Part shown: positions 33,504 through 42,923 of the stretch, piece by piece
How the letters are laid out: the number at the start of each line of letters is the position of its first letter
How positions within the stretch are numbered: the first letter of the stretch is position 1
Assembly: GCF_026109735.1 (NCBI RefSeq)
Contig: NZ_CP069620.1
Span: 2,046,001-2,110,000 of the forward strand
Origin: Salinimicrobium tongyeongense
GTDB taxonomy: Bacteria; Bacteroidota; Bacteroidia; Flavobacteriales; Flavobacteriaceae
Direction of reading: 5' to 3'
Length of the DNA: 64,000 nt
Translations under genes and position numbers: made by a program
Notes under the pieces: model-generated
Database searches by the model: none
The model's input: only the letters and a program-made list of their open reading frames with translations
What the model was told of the DNA's origin: nothing

Positions 33504-33848
33504 TTATGCCACCTGTGAGAGGGCGCCAGGAGTATGGTTGTAATAGTTTAATGAACTTTGGTAAAAGTTCAGGCTTCTTTTATCTTTTTTGATGCAGGAA
33601 GAAAGGAACCTGTCTAAATCTTGGCACTCAAAGTTAACGGTGGTGTATTGATGTGGAGCCATGGGAATTTCGGCTTTTATTAGCTGTTGCCTGTAATCTA
33701 TCTCTACACGACGTGCCCCAAAATACATTTTAATGATCCCCTTGTGCAGAGAACTGTACTTTTCCATTTCGCCTTCGCAGTTTGTACAGCTATCGTGTAT
33801 AAAGCTCTTGAATTCTTCAATAATTTGAGAGGGTTGAAATGATGTCAT
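33504..33848 (-). CDS. Hypothetical protein (114 aa) next to the island
   Basis: A soluble 114-residue protein with no recognised domain. It contains CTNC near residues 21-24 (FIHDSCTNCEGEMEKY), a basic central part (GARRVEIDYRQQLIKAEI) and a Tyr/Asn-rich end (FYQSSLNYYNHTPGALSQVA). The clear terminator downstream and 270 bases of AT-rich upstream sequence support it as a real single gene. It lies outside the att core, so it belongs to the host side. Confidence 0.6.
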   Translation of the reverse strand: MTSFQPSQIIEEFKSFIHDSCTNCEGEMEKYSSLHKGIIKMYFGARRVEIDYRQQLIKAEIPMAPHQYTTVNFECQDLDRFLSSCIKKDKRSLNFYQSSLNYYNHTPGALSQVA

Positions 33849-34052
33849 GAGGCAGATTATTTTAGGTTAGTTATTCATTTTTACAGAGCCTAAATTAAAA
33901 CTTCAGGTGTTAAATAAATTCTAATAAAATGTTGATTAATAAAGAATTAACAATGGAGTAACATTGCTGATGAAAAGTTATGAAAGATTAAGAATAAGTA
34001 CGTATTATCTTACAGAAACTATTAACAAATTTTCACGTATTTTCAGTATAAA

Positions 34053-34060
34053 TACTTTTG
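34053..34060 (+). promoter_or_regulatory. Possible -7 box for the AsmA-like gene
   Basis: TACTTTTG fits TAnnTTTG and lies 62 bases upstream of the ATG at 34123. The surrounding 33849-34050 is AT rich and otherwise empty. Confidence 0.35.
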
Positions 34061-34122
34061 TAAGTTTCTTGCTTAGATAGTGTTAATGGCATTTGAAGGA
34101 AAAATACTATCTTCAGAAAAAA

Positions 34123-35601
34123 ATGAGCGTGAGTAATAAGAAAAAAGCGGGTTGGATAATTGCAGGGGTGGCGGGACTGGTTCTGCTTTTCTTCCTGGCA
34201 AACCTCTATGTGAAGAACAAAATTGAACAGCAGCTTGATGAGCAACTGCAGGCTACGGCTTATAAAGATCTTTCAGTAAATATCCTTTTTAACAGGTTTA
34301 GTGTGGAAGATTTAAAACTGGACCGAGAAAGATTTTCAGGAAATATTGAGGAAGTAAAACTATCCGGACTTTCTTATTCGGAATACCTCTTTAATAACAA
34401 CATTGTAATAAACGAGTTTGAACTAATAGGACCGCAAATCACGGTTTTTCCGAAAGATTCTTCAGCAAAAGAAACATCGGGGCAACAAAAGCTGCAAATA
34501 AAGAATTTGCGGGTCAAAAATGGCAAATTTAGTCGGCAATCTGCAGATACGACTGAAGCCACGGTTTACGCCCATGTTACTTCGGCCGCAGTTGAAAATA
34601 TACACTCGGGCATGCAGCTTTCCACTCTAAAATCTTACCAGCTCGAAGTGGACAGTCTTTTCCTGAAAATGAACCCCGAACATTACATAGATGTGGGCAG
34701 GCTTTCAGCAAAAAACGGGCAGGTGGAGATTTCCGATTTTAAAATCCGTTCATTTTTCAACAGGGAAGAATTTGTACAGAGAATTCCGTACGAAAAAGAT
34801 TACGTGAGGCTCGATGTAAATGAAATCAAACTCGACAGTCTCCACTTTGAGATGCGAAAGGATTCTTTGTACTTGCGCAACTCTAAAATGACGCTAGCCG
34901 GTGCCAATCTCAATATTTACAGGAACAAACTGGTGGCCGATTATCCCAATGTGAAGCCGCTTTACAGCAAAATGCTGCGCAATGCCCCAATTTTTATCAA
35001 TTTTGAGAAGGTAGTGGTTAACAATAGCGAAATTGTGTACGAAGAGCAGGTGAAAGCCGGGGAGCAGCCTGCCATAGTGCGTTTTGCCGCGGTTAAAGGC
35101 GAGGTAGACAAGCTTCATAACCTGAAGGAGCTGTCTTCGCAACCCAGAATTACTGCCAGTGCCGATTTTATGCAGGGTACACCGGTGAGTATAGACTGGA
35201 CTTTTCCGGTCTTCAGCGCGCAGGATAAATTTCAAATTTCGGGGAATTTTGGTACTATTCAGGGAGAGGCCCTTGATCCTTTTCTCGTCCCTTCGCTCAA
35301 TGCCCGCGCCCGCGGTACTATAAATAGTGTCTATTTTAACTTCTTTGGAAATGATGACGTGATGCAGGGCGATTTCCGAATGGAATATGACGACCTAAAA
35401 GTGGAGCTGCTTACAAAGAAAAAGGAGGAGAAAAAGGGTTTTTTGAGTGCCATTGCCAACCTTTTTGTAGATAACGAGCAGGAACCCGAAGAGGGCGGTA
35501 GCTACGATGTGCAGGTAGAACGCACTAAGAACAAATCTTTCTGGAACTTCGCCTGGAAAGGGCTTAGAGAAGGCCTGCTAGACGCAGTGGGGCAGCTTTA
35601 G
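34123..35601 (+). CDS. AsmA-like membrane-anchored protein
   Basis: A 492-residue protein with one N-terminal membrane helix (GWIIAGVAGLVLLFFLANLY, residues 9-28), then a long beta-rich periplasmic region of repeating short strands (ILFNRFSVEDLKLDRE, VVINNSEI-like and FEKVVVNNSEIVYEEQVK segments) typical of AsmA/DUF748-type proteins. Such proteins may aid lipid transport or outer-membrane assembly. ATG at 34123 is chosen over a TTG ten codons upstream, because it leaves a short Lys-rich segment before the helix. No catalytic motif is seen. The family call is by architecture only. Confidence 0.65.
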   Translation: MSVSNKKKAGWIIAGVAGLVLLFFLANLYVKNKIEQQLDEQLQATAYKDLSVNILFNRFSVEDLKLDRERFSGNIEEVKLSGLSYSEYLFNNNIVINEFELIGPQITVFPKDSSAKETSGQQKLQIKNLRVKNGKFSRQSADTTEATVYAHVTSAAVENIHSGMQLSTLKSYQLEVDSLFLKMNPEHYIDVGRLSAKNGQVEISDFKIRSFFNREEFVQRIPYEKDYVRLDVNEIKLDSLHFEMRKDSLYLRNSKMTLAGANLNIYRNKLVADYPNVKPLYSKMLRNAPIFINFEKVVVNNSEIVYEEQVKAGEQPAIVRFAAVKGEVDKLHNLKELSSQPRITASADFMQGTPVSIDWTFPVFSAQDKFQISGNFGTIQGEALDPFLVPSLNARARGTINSVYFNFFGNDDVMQGDFRMEYDDLKVELLTKKKEEKKGFLSAIANLFVDNEQEPEEGGSYDVQVERTKNKSFWNFAWKGLREGLLDAVGQL

Positions 35602-35761
35602 AAAGGATTAAAGATTAATGTTTATTGATGAGTTTCTAGTCTTCGGGAAACCCGGGGAATTAGTTCTCGGTTCCGCCAGAGCTGAGGACAGTGAAAAGAG
35701 AATGAAGTTTATTTTTCTTAACTACTTTTAATGTTCAATATCCAATATTCCTTATATAATC

Positions 35762-36667
35762 CTAAAACACTCTGCTCAACAGCGCCTCCACATCTATTAA
35801 GAGGATACTAAAGACCCCCGCGACAATGATAAATTTCAGCAGGTTATGCAACAGCAAATACTGCCACTTTGCCCGACTAAAATAGAGGATCAAAAGAAAG
35901 AGAAGCAGCAAGGCCACAGCTCCATAGAAAAAGTAATACATTTTCCCTATCTCAAATGTAAAAATGAGGAAATACACCGGGATCATAGAGAGAAAGGTTA
36001 AAACCGTGAGCAGGCCTTTACTCAGGTTTTCCCCATAAACTATAGGTATGGTTCTATACCCCTGCACCAAGTCTCCTTTCATATTTTCCAGATCCTTCAC
36101 CATCTCGCGCATTAAAATAATGAGGTATAAAAAGGCTGCATGGACGAGAATAACGGTATCGAAATTCTTATAGTAAAGAAAAACAGCAAAAAACGGGGTT
36201 ATGGTTATTACAGATGCGACCAGGTTATTAATAAAAAGAATTTTTTTGAGCCGGTGCGAGTAAAACCAGATGGCAAAAATGTAGAGAGAGAAAAATACCA
36301 CTGCCCTAAACGAGATATAACTGGCAAAGAAAATCCCGAACATATTGAGCAGAAAGTATACCGAAAGCTTTGTCCGCTGACTCACAAACCTGTCCAGCAT
36401 CGTCTTTTGCGGCCGATTAATGAGATCTTTTTCGCTGTCGTAAAAATTGTTGATGATATAACCCGAAGCCGCCACCGAGGCAGTTGCCAGCACCATAAAG
36501 AACAGGTTAGGATCAAAAAGCACCTGCCTCACCGGCAAATCGTGCGCAAGAATAAAAATGGAAGTAAGGTATTGGGCAATAACCAGCACCAGGATGTTAT
36601 AGCCCCTAATAACCGATATAAAGCTGAGAATCTTGAGCAGAAGCCGCTTTTTGTATATAGAAGCCAT
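35762..36667 (-). CDS. UbiA-family prenyltransferase (geranylgeranylglycerol-phosphate geranylgeranyltransferase-like)
   Basis: A 301-residue membrane enzyme with about eight helices. The first Asp-rich, Mg2+/diphosphate-binding motif is IINNFYDSEKDLINRPQKT near residues 70-88; the second, weaker one is MVKDLENMKGDLVQGYRTIP near 188-207. UbiA enzymes attach polyprenyl chains to aromatic or glycerol acceptors. In Bacteroidetes this copy normally sits beside mevalonate-pathway genes, as here: mevalonate kinase is 8 bases upstream in the same direction. The acceptor cannot be read from the sequence. Confidence 0.82.
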   Translation of the reverse strand: MASIYKKRLLLKILSFISVIRGYNILVLVIAQYLTSIFILAHDLPVRQVLFDPNLFFMVLATASVAASGYIINNFYDSEKDLINRPQKTMLDRFVSQRTKLSVYFLLNMFGIFFASYISFRAVVFFSLYIFAIWFYSHRLKKILFINNLVASVITITPFFAVFLYYKNFDTVILVHAAFLYLIILMREMVKDLENMKGDLVQGYRTIPIVYGENLSKGLLTVLTFLSMIPVYFLIFTFEIGKMYYFFYGAVALLLLFLLILYFSRAKWQYLLLHNLLKFIIVAGVFSILLIDVEALLSRVF

Positions 36668-36675
36668 GTATCGCT

Positions 36676-37623
36676 TTAGAAGTTGTAGACTACTTCCAGG
36701 CGGTAATCTTTTAATGCTTTTCTTGCCTTTTCAATGTCTTCGGTAAACCCGAGGATGTAACCACCGCCACCCGAGCCGCAAAGCTTGAGGTAATAGTCAT
36801 TGGTCTCAATTCCATTCTTCCAGAGTTTGTGGAATTGGGCCGGGATCATGGGCTTAAAATTATCCAGTACCACATGTGAAAGTTTCTTCATGTTTCCAAA
36901 AAGGGATTTTACGTCACCTTTTAGAAAATCATCAACACAGGCATCGGTATGTTTTACGAATTGATCTTTCAGCATTTTCCTGAAAGGTTCCTGCTTCATG
37001 TTCTCCATGAAAATGTTCACCATGGGAGCAGTCTCACCAACAGATCCGCTATCGAGAAGGAACACCGCACCTTTTCCGTTTTGCGTTTGTGACGGTATCC
37101 CGGCAGGTTCAATATTGTCTTTAGAGTTGATGAGGATAGGAATACTCAAATAAGAATTCAATGGATCAAGACCTGAAGACTTCCCGTGGAAAAATGATTC
37201 CATTTCCCCAAAGATCTTTTTCAGTTTTAAGAGTTTTTCTCTTGTAAGATTTTCAAGCACCGTGATCTTTTCAACCGCGTATTCATCATAGATCGCCGCT
37301 ACCAGAGCACCACTGCTCCCCACTCCATATCCCTGCGGAATGCTGGAATCAAAGTACATTCCCCGGTCAATATCGGCCTTTAATTCGGCAAGATCAAACT
37401 GAACCAGTTCTGGTTGTTCCTGCTGGAGGTTCTCCAGGTAAGCTGCAAACCGCTTCAGGCTCGCGTTAGAAATCTGTGCTGCTTCCGAAGGATCTTCATC
37501 AACCTTTAAAGCCCCATTGTAGAAGTTATATGGAATAGATAAACCCTTGGAATCCTTAATGATCCCATATTCTCCGAAGAGTAAGATTTTAGAATAAAAT
37601 AAAGGTCCTTTCATACTGTTCAT
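36676..37623 (-). CDS. mvk: Mevalonate kinase (GHMP family)
   Basis: A 315-residue GHMP kinase. The ATP-binding loop reads IPQGYGVGSSGALVAAIYDE (residues 95-114); the start SKILLFGEYGII is the GHMP first motif with the conserved EYG/EHG-like element; the third motif is KLCGSGGGGYILGF near residues 281-294. It phosphorylates mevalonate for isoprenoid synthesis. Diphosphomevalonate decarboxylase lies 224 bases upstream, with no gene in between, and the prenyltransferase follows. ATG codons at 37623 and 37614 are both possible starts. Confidence 0.85.
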   Translation of the reverse strand: MNSMKGPLFYSKILLFGEYGIIKDSKGLSIPYNFYNGALKVDEDPSEAAQISNASLKRFAAYLENLQQEQPELVQFDLAELKADIDRGMYFDSSIPQGYGVGSSGALVAAIYDEYAVEKITVLENLTREKLLKLKKIFGEMESFFHGKSSGLDPLNSYLSIPILINSKDNIEPAGIPSQTQNGKGAVFLLDSGSVGETAPMVNIFMENMKQEPFRKMLKDQFVKHTDACVDDFLKGDVKSLFGNMKKLSHVVLDNFKPMIPAQFHKLWKNGIETNDYYLKLCGSGGGGYILGFTEDIEKARKALKDYRLEVVYNF

Positions 37624-37847
37624 CTTTTGGGGCAGGAGTCGTACATCTGCTATACATCCCTCTACAAACTACTCAAAGTTAGCAAAACTAAATAACATCC
37701 GGCATACAACTTTCTTTTAGCCACATGATTGTGATCAGTTTATGATAAAACCATGTTAAAAAAAGACTTGTACCGTATAAAGGTTGCAAATATAATTAAT
37801 TAATCCGTAGGCAATTACTTTGTTTTTCAGCAAATTAGATTCAACTA

Positions 37848-38933
37848 TCAGGCCAATTTCTTCGCGCCGCTGCCTACTCTGTCATTGATATACTGGCCGT
37901 TCTGGCAGAATTGTTTTAATTCTGCTTCAATAAATTCAAGCGTTTCCTGCGCCTCTTTCTCCGGAAAAAGCAAATGAACATTAGCACCCGCATCAAGAGT
38001 AAAGCAAAGATGCAGCCCGGTTTCTTCCCTAAACCTGAAAACTTTGTTGATAATTGCCAGGGTGTTAGGCTTCATAAGGAGAAAATACGGCTGACTCGTC
38101 ATCATCATCGCGTGCAGGGTTAAGGCTTCACTTTCCACCACTTTTATAAATGCTGAAAGATCGCCGCTGCGGAAGATCTTTTTGAGCTTATCTAGGTTGT
38201 CGTGCGCCTGCCTGAAGCGGGTTTCGGCATAAGGATGATCATTCATAAGATCATGCCCCAGTGTACTGCTCACCTGTTTTTCACCTTTATCTACAAGCAA
38301 AATGGTGTCGCGATAATTCCTGAAGTTGTCATGCACCTCATCGCGAAAAGGAACCCCGTATAGATCACTGCTACGATAAATATTGTTGTGCATGCCCCAC
38401 ACAACCAGCTCCCCCTCAATGCTGCGGCAGGCGCTACCCGATCCCAGCCTTGCCAAAAATGAGCTTTTTCGGGTGAAATATTCTTCATCCATTTCGGGAT
38501 TCAGTCGTCTTTCGAGGCTCATAAGACAAAGTGCAAGCGCGCTCATGCCGCTGGCCGAAGATGCAATCCCGCTGCTGTGCGGAAATGAATTAGAAGTTTC
38601 TATAGTAAATTCATAGTCTTTCAAAAATGGCAAATATGGCTCCACTCTTTGCATGAACTTCAGGATCTTTGGCCGGAAAGCATCTTTTTCCTCGCCTTCA
38701 AACAGCAGCCTGAAATCGAAATCGGCAGCAGATTTTTGTTTCTTCTGAAACTTCAGTTTAGTCGTTGTACGGCATGAATCGAGTGTAAAACTTATGGAGG
38801 GATTCGCCGGAATTTGGTTTTCCAGCTTTCCCCAATACTTCACCAGGGCAATATTACTGGGGCTTTGCCAGGTTACCTCCCCCTGCTCTATCGCTGCCGG
38901 GTAGGTCTTCGGAATAAAATCTTTTTCGGTCAT
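37848..38933 (-). CDS. mvaD: Diphosphomevalonate decarboxylase
   Basis: A 361-residue GHMP enzyme with the family signature NIALVKYWGKLENQIPANPS near residues 27-46, SFTLDSCRTTT, and the ATP loop FPHSSGIASSASGMSALALC near 115-134; the catalytic Asp appears in CFTLDAGANVHLLF. It converts diphosphomevalonate to isopentenyl diphosphate. A TATCTTTG box (minus strand, 38938-38945) lies only five bases before the start codon, suggesting a very short leader. It heads the isoprenoid cluster. Confidence 0.93.
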   Translation of the reverse strand: MTEKDFIPKTYPAAIEQGEVTWQSPSNIALVKYWGKLENQIPANPSISFTLDSCRTTTKLKFQKKQKSAADFDFRLLFEGEEKDAFRPKILKFMQRVEPYLPFLKDYEFTIETSNSFPHSSGIASSASGMSALALCLMSLERRLNPEMDEEYFTRKSSFLARLGSGSACRSIEGELVVWGMHNNIYRSSDLYGVPFRDEVHDNFRNYRDTILLVDKGEKQVSSTLGHDLMNDHPYAETRFRQAHDNLDKLKKIFRSGDLSAFIKVVESEALTLHAMMMTSQPYFLLMKPNTLAIINKVFRFREETGLHLCFTLDAGANVHLLFPEKEAQETLEFIEAELKQFCQNGQYINDRVGSGAKKLA

Positions 38934-38937
38934 AACA

Positions 38938-38945
38938 CAAAGATA
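38938..38945 (-). promoter_or_regulatory. -7 box of mvaD
   Basis: TATCTTTG on the minus strand, five bases before the mvaD ATG; the transcript would be nearly leaderless. Confidence 0.5.
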
Positions 38946-39150
38946 GATTTTCCTAATAAAGGCTTTAGGAATCCGTGAATTTAAATCACTTCAAAAAAAA
39001 GAAAAATAACAAACAAAGTTATCTCCTTATTTATAGCTTAATATGCTATTTAAAAGAGGGAATAACTTTTACAACTCCTGTGTGTTCAAAATTTCTTATT
39101 TTAAATCATTGTTGTACAAAAGCATATAAGCCAATAAAAGAGAGTATGAA

Positions 39151-39233
39151 GCCCCGAAGGGGGCACAATATGCTAACGATGGGCGCAGCCCCTCGTATAA
39201 AAAGTGAAGAATATTAGGAGCCCTGATAGGGGC
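39151..39233. repeat. REP-like palindromes upstream of the Y1 transposase
   Basis: Three small hairpins in 83 bases: GCCCCGAAGGGGGC (39151-39164), CGATGGGCGCAGCCCCTCG (39178-39196) and GCCCTGATAGGGGC (39220-39233), interspersed with AATATG spacers (CACAATATGC, CGTAATATGG). They resemble the repetitive palindromes that accompany RAYT transposases. Confidence 0.75.
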
Positions 39234-39248
39234 GTAATATGGTGCATC

Positions 39249-39701
39249 ATGGGACAGTCACTTGTGAAAAATTATATTCACCTGGTCTTTAGTACCAAAC
39301 ATCGGCAGCCATTGATATACCCACCTGTAGAAGCAGAACTGTACAGTTATCTGGGCGGCATTTGTAATAAACTCGACTGCCAGGTAATAAAAATCGGAGG
39401 CTATTTTGATCATATCCACATACTTTGTATGTTGTCAAAAAAATTAGCACTTGTAAAGCTACTTGAAGAATTAAAATCGCATTCATCCAAATGGATAAAA
39501 ACCAAAGGTGAGGGGTATGAAAATTTTTACTGGCAAGATGGATACGGAGCCTTCTCAGTGAACCCTTCTGAGGTAGATAAAGTCACCATTTACATTTCAA
39601 AACAACACGAACATCATCAAAAAAAATCATTTCAGGATGAATATCGGGATTTTATGAAAAAATACCAGGTTGAATTTGACGAGAGATATGTTTGGGATTA
39701 A
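39249..39701 (+). CDS. IS200/IS605-type Y1 transposase (RAYT-like)
   Basis: A 150-residue HUH-type single-tyrosine transposase. The metal-binding HxH is GGYFDHIHILCML near residues 51-55, the active tyrosine is in VTIYISKQHEHHQKK near 117, and the start GQSLVKNYIHLVFSTKHRQP is standard. ATG at 39249 is chosen; the 45 bases before it in the same frame encode translated palindrome sequence. Short hairpins of one family lie on both sides, which points to the REP-associated group that mobilizes palindromes rather than a self-transposing IS200. Confidence 0.9.
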   Translation: MGQSLVKNYIHLVFSTKHRQPLIYPPVEAELYSYLGGICNKLDCQVIKIGGYFDHIHILCMLSKKLALVKLLEELKSHSSKWIKTKGEGYENFYWQDGYGAFSVNPSEVDKVTIYISKQHEHHQKKSFQDEYRDFMKKYQVEFDERYVWD

Positions 39702-39720
39702 AAATTATGCCGGTTAATCA

Positions 39721-39807
39721 CGCCCCTACAGGGCTTTGGTTAGGGTGGTCGCTTTAATTTTATACATCCCGTTTTACGGGATGCTGGCATATCATGCCCT
39801 TGCAGGG
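39721..39807. repeat. REP-like palindromes downstream of the Y1 transposase
   Basis: CGCCCCTACAGGGC (from 39721), CATCCCGTTTTACGGGATG (39765-39783) and GCCCTTGCAGGGC (39796-39807), again with ATATCATG-type spacers. They continue the array on the other side of the transposase and run to 55 bases before the next gene start. Confidence 0.75.
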
Positions 39808-39861
39808 CTTCTATTTTTTATTCTTCCACTGCATGTGGGGTTAATCCAAAAAAAAGAAAAA

Positions 39862-40677
39862 ATGAAAAAAACCATCCTCATTACCGGTGCCTCCAGCGGG
39901 ATTGGCCGGGCCACAGCAAAACTTTTTGCCAAAAAAGGCTGGAATGTTGCCGCGACCATGCGTTCTCCCGAAGAAGAAACTGAACTCAAAGAACTTCCAA
40001 ACCTGAAGCTTTATACCCTCGATGTCACAAAAAAAGAACATTTGCAAAAGATCATTTCTGAAGTGGAAAAGGATTTTCCGGGTATAGACGTGCTATTCAA
40101 CAATGCCGGTTATGGTGCCGTGGGTGCGTTCGAGAAATCTACCGAAGAAGACGTGCTCAACCAGTTTAAAGTAAATGTCTTTGGTGTGATGGATCTTACC
40201 CGCCAATTTATCCCCTATTTCAAACAGAAAGGGGAAGGTATGATCATCAACACCTCCTCTGTGGTGGGCAGGTTTACTATTCCGCTTTACAGTTTATACT
40301 GCTCCAGTAAGTGGGCGCTTGAAGGTTTTACTGAAGCTTTGCAATATGAACTAAAGCAGTTTAACATAAAAGTGAAAATGATAGAACCCGCAGCCATAAA
40401 AACAGATTTTCATGGGCGTTCGCTTAAGACCTTTGAAAACGATGCCGTGAAAGGCTATGACAAAATGGAGAAAAATATTTTAAGCGGTATGAAAAAAAGA
40501 AATGAAAAAGCTCCCGGTCCCGAAGTAGTTGCAAAAACAGTTTTTAAAGCCGCTACAGATGGCAGCCAAAAATTAAGATATCCTGCCGGAAAAGGTGCCG
40601 GAGCAGTACTCATCGCCCGAAAGCTCCTACCCACTAGCTGGTTCAATAAAATGGTTTTTAAACAGCAGAATCGGTAG
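39862..40677 (+). CDS. Short-chain dehydrogenase/reductase
   Basis: A 271-residue classical SDR. Cofactor motif TGASSGIGRATAKLF at residues 7-21, NNAGYGAVG near 85-93, catalytic Ser in TSSVVGRF, and YSLYCSSKWALEG with the YxxxK Tyr and Lys. Start ATG at 39862 is chosen: the open frame extends 42 codons upstream but only through the palindromic repeat array. It is probably NADP-linked; the substrate is unknown. Its 3' end overlaps the convergent flavoprotein gene by 20 bases. Confidence 0.88.
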   Translation: MKKTILITGASSGIGRATAKLFAKKGWNVAATMRSPEEETELKELPNLKLYTLDVTKKEHLQKIISEVEKDFPGIDVLFNNAGYGAVGAFEKSTEEDVLNQFKVNVFGVMDLTRQFIPYFKQKGEGMIINTSSVVGRFTIPLYSLYCSSKWALEGFTEALQYELKQFNIKVKMIEPAAIKTDFHGRSLKTFENDAVKGYDKMEKNILSGMKKRNEKAPGPEVVAKTVFKAATDGSQKLRYPAGKGAGAVLIARKLLPTSWFNKMVFKQQNR

Positions 40678-41893
40678 TCATTGCCATAGCTGCAAGATAT
40701 CCGCCGGTCCAGGCATTCTGAAAATTAAAGCCGCCGGTGATGGCGTCGATATTCAAAACTTCACCTGCCAAAAAAAGATTTTTGCAAATGCGGCTTTCAA
40801 AGGTTTTAAAGTTCACCTCCTTTAGCTCTACACCTCCGGCAGTTACAAATTCCTCCTTAAAAGTACTTTTGCCATGTACCTGAAAAGTGGCGGAAATAAG
40901 CTGCTGCTTCAGTGCTTGGAGCTGCTGCTTGTTAAGATCGGCCCAACGCAGCTCGGAATCAATTCCCGAAGCACTTACCAGGCTTTGCCACAGCCTTTTT
41001 GGCAGCTCAAAACGGGCAGTTTTATGCGGGGATTGTTTTGCAGCTAGCTTTTTTAACCGCTGCAGTTCCTCTTCCACTTCTTCCGAATAAATTTCGGGAA
41101 GCCAGTTCACTTCGATCTCAAAATTCTTTTTGTCACTCAGTTCTCTTGCGCCCCAGGCGGAAAGTTTCAGAATCGCCGGACCACTCATGCCCCAGTGGGT
41201 GATGAGCAAAGGGCCGGAAGTTTCCAGCTTTGTTCGTTTCAGTTTCACCACAGCATTTGTAGCTACCCCGGGCAGCTCTTTTATCCGGCTGTCGGTTATA
41301 TTAAAGGTGAAAAGCGATGGCACCCCGGGAACGATCTCATGGCCCAGCTCCTGCAGCAGGTTCCATATCTTCGGGTTACTTCCGGTGGCTACCAATACTT
41401 TTTTGGCAATGAAATTTTCTGCGGAAGTTCCTATTTCCCAAAGGTCATTTTTCTGCTTCAGGCTTTGAACCACCCGTTTGGTAAGCACCTCAATTTTTAG
41501 CCTTTTTGACTCCTGTAGAAAAAGATCAATTATGGTTTCTGAAGAATTGCTTTCCGGAAACATTCTGCCGTCTTCTTCAATTTTTAGCGGCACGCCTCTT
41601 TTCTCGAACCACTCGATGGTATCGCCGGTCATAAAGGAATGAAACGGCCCGCGCAGCTCTTTTTCGCCGCGAGGATAGTTTTTTGCGAGCTCTTTTGGAA
41701 GAAATTCGGCGTGGGTGACGTTACACCTTCCGCCCCCCGAGATACGCACCTTGGTCAGCACATCCTTTCCTCTTTCCAGGATGCAGATTTTAGCTTCCGG
41801 AGCCATTTCCGCAGCATTTATCGCAGTGAAGAATCCGGCGGCGCCACCGCCAATAATTACAATATCAAAAGAAAGAGGTTCCAAAAATGTCAT
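40658..41893 (-). CDS. BaiN/HI0933-type FAD-dependent oxidoreductase
   Basis: A 411-residue flavoprotein. FAD-binding GxGxxG is DIVIIGGGAAGFFTAINAAE at residues 10-29; KVRISGGGRCNVTH and the C-terminal AGEVLNIDAITGGFNFQNAW and GGYLAAMAM are diagnostic of the HI0933/BaiN family. Proteins of this group are NAD(P)/FAD oxidoreductases of mostly unknown substrate. The start codon lies within a copy of the AAAAATGTCATTTTT palindrome (41883-41897). Confidence 0.9.
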   Translation of the reverse strand: MTFLEPLSFDIVIIGGGAAGFFTAINAAEMAPEAKICILERGKDVLTKVRISGGGRCNVTHAEFLPKELAKNYPRGEKELRGPFHSFMTGDTIEWFEKRGVPLKIEEDGRMFPESNSSETIIDLFLQESKRLKIEVLTKRVVQSLKQKNDLWEIGTSAENFIAKKVLVATGSNPKIWNLLQELGHEIVPGVPSLFTFNITDSRIKELPGVATNAVVKLKRTKLETSGPLLITHWGMSGPAILKLSAWGARELSDKKNFEIEVNWLPEIYSEEVEEELQRLKKLAAKQSPHKTARFELPKRLWQSLVSASGIDSELRWADLNKQQLQALKQQLISATFQVHGKSTFKEEFVTAGGVELKEVNFKTFESRICKNLFLAGEVLNIDAITGGFNFQNAWTGGYLAAMAMTTDSAV

Positions 41894-41897
41894 TTTT
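41883..41897. repeat. AAAAATGNCATTTTT palindrome at a start codon
   Basis: Perfect AAAAATGTCATTTTT; the minus-strand ATG of the flavoprotein gene lies in it. One of several host copies. Confidence 0.8.
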
Positions 41898-42019
41898 CAG
41901 CCTCAAAGATATCAATTTAAAAGACGTTATTCTTTGTTTAAAGCTGCGCTAAATCTTTCTTAAACCTTCGGCAGCCTTAACCAGGGTTCTATAACTTTAA
42001 GTTTCAAAATGTTGAAACC

Positions 42020-42877
42020 ATGAGCAAACCGAAAGACCTTCCGAAGCAAAAGCAGGAAAAACAACCAGGAAAGCAGCAAAAAATGCATCCGGAACCCGAA
42101 GTGATCCGCAAAGACTATAAAGGCAGTGATAAACTGAAGGGAAAAGTTGCGCTTATCACCGGTGGCGACAGCGGAATTGGCCAAAGCGTGGCAGTGCATT
42201 TTGCAAAAGAAGGCGCCAGGGTGGCCATAGTATATCTTTCTGAAGATAAGGATGCCAATGAAACCATCAACATGATCGAAAAAGCAGGCTCTGAAGGCCT
42301 GGCCTTAAAAGGTGATCTTAAGGATGAAAAATTTTGCGAAGAAGTGGTACAGAAAACTGTAGATAAATTCGGTGGGCTCAACATCCTGGTGAACAATGCA
42401 GCCATGCAATTTCCGAAGGAAGAGCCGGAAGAAGTCACTCCGGCGCAGGTGAGAAAGACCTTTGAAACTAACATTTATCCTTATTTTTTCGTGGTCAATG
42501 AAGCTCTAAAACACCTGAAAGATGGGGATAGTATTATCAACACAACCTCGGTGACCGCATACAGGGGGAGTGAACATCTTTTGGATTACTCGAGTACCAA
42601 AGGAGCCATCACCTCCTATACCAGGTCCCTGTCAAAAATGCTGGCAGAGAAGAACATTAGAGTTAATGGTGTTGCGCCCGGACCAATCTGGACGCCTTTA
42701 ATCCCAGCCAGTTTTGATGCAGAACATGTGGCCGAATTTGGTAAAAAAGTTCCGCTTGGAAGAGCAGGACAACCCAGCGAAGTGGGCCCGGCTTATGTTT
42801 TTCTGGCCAGTAAAGACGCGAGTTACATCACGGGGCAGGTAATCCACGTGAACGGCGGCGAAGTGGTGGGCGCCTGA
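42020..42877 (+). CDS. SDR family oxidoreductase with Lys/Gln-rich N-terminus
   Basis: A 285-residue SDR of the YghA/YdaD type, with a flexible N-terminus (MSKPKDLPKQKQEKQPGKQQ) that is usual for this group. Cofactor motif TGGDSGIGQSVAVHFAKEGA near residues 47-66, NNAAMQ, catalytic YSSTKGAI (Tyr and Lys) near 190, and RVNGVAPGPIWTPLIPAS. It is predicted to be an NAD(P)-dependent dehydrogenase in stress-linked operons. A DUF421 gene follows at 46 bases on the same strand. Confidence 0.88.
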   Translation: MSKPKDLPKQKQEKQPGKQQKMHPEPEVIRKDYKGSDKLKGKVALITGGDSGIGQSVAVHFAKEGARVAIVYLSEDKDANETINMIEKAGSEGLALKGDLKDEKFCEEVVQKTVDKFGGLNILVNNAAMQFPKEEPEEVTPAQVRKTFETNIYPYFFVVNEALKHLKDGDSIINTTSVTAYRGSEHLLDYSSTKGAITSYTRSLSKMLAEKNIRVNGVAPGPIWTPLIPASFDAEHVAEFGKKVPLGRAGQPSEVGPAYVFLASKDASYITGQVIHVNGGEVVGA

Positions 42878-42923
42878 TAAACCTGATATTTTTACCCTGT
42901 TCTCTTAACCAATTTATGATATT

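Noticed and set aside
39736..39861. Longer start for the SDR gene
   Set aside because: The in-frame extension runs straight through the palindromic array; the SDR cofactor motif begins 7 residues after the ATG at 39862 as usual.
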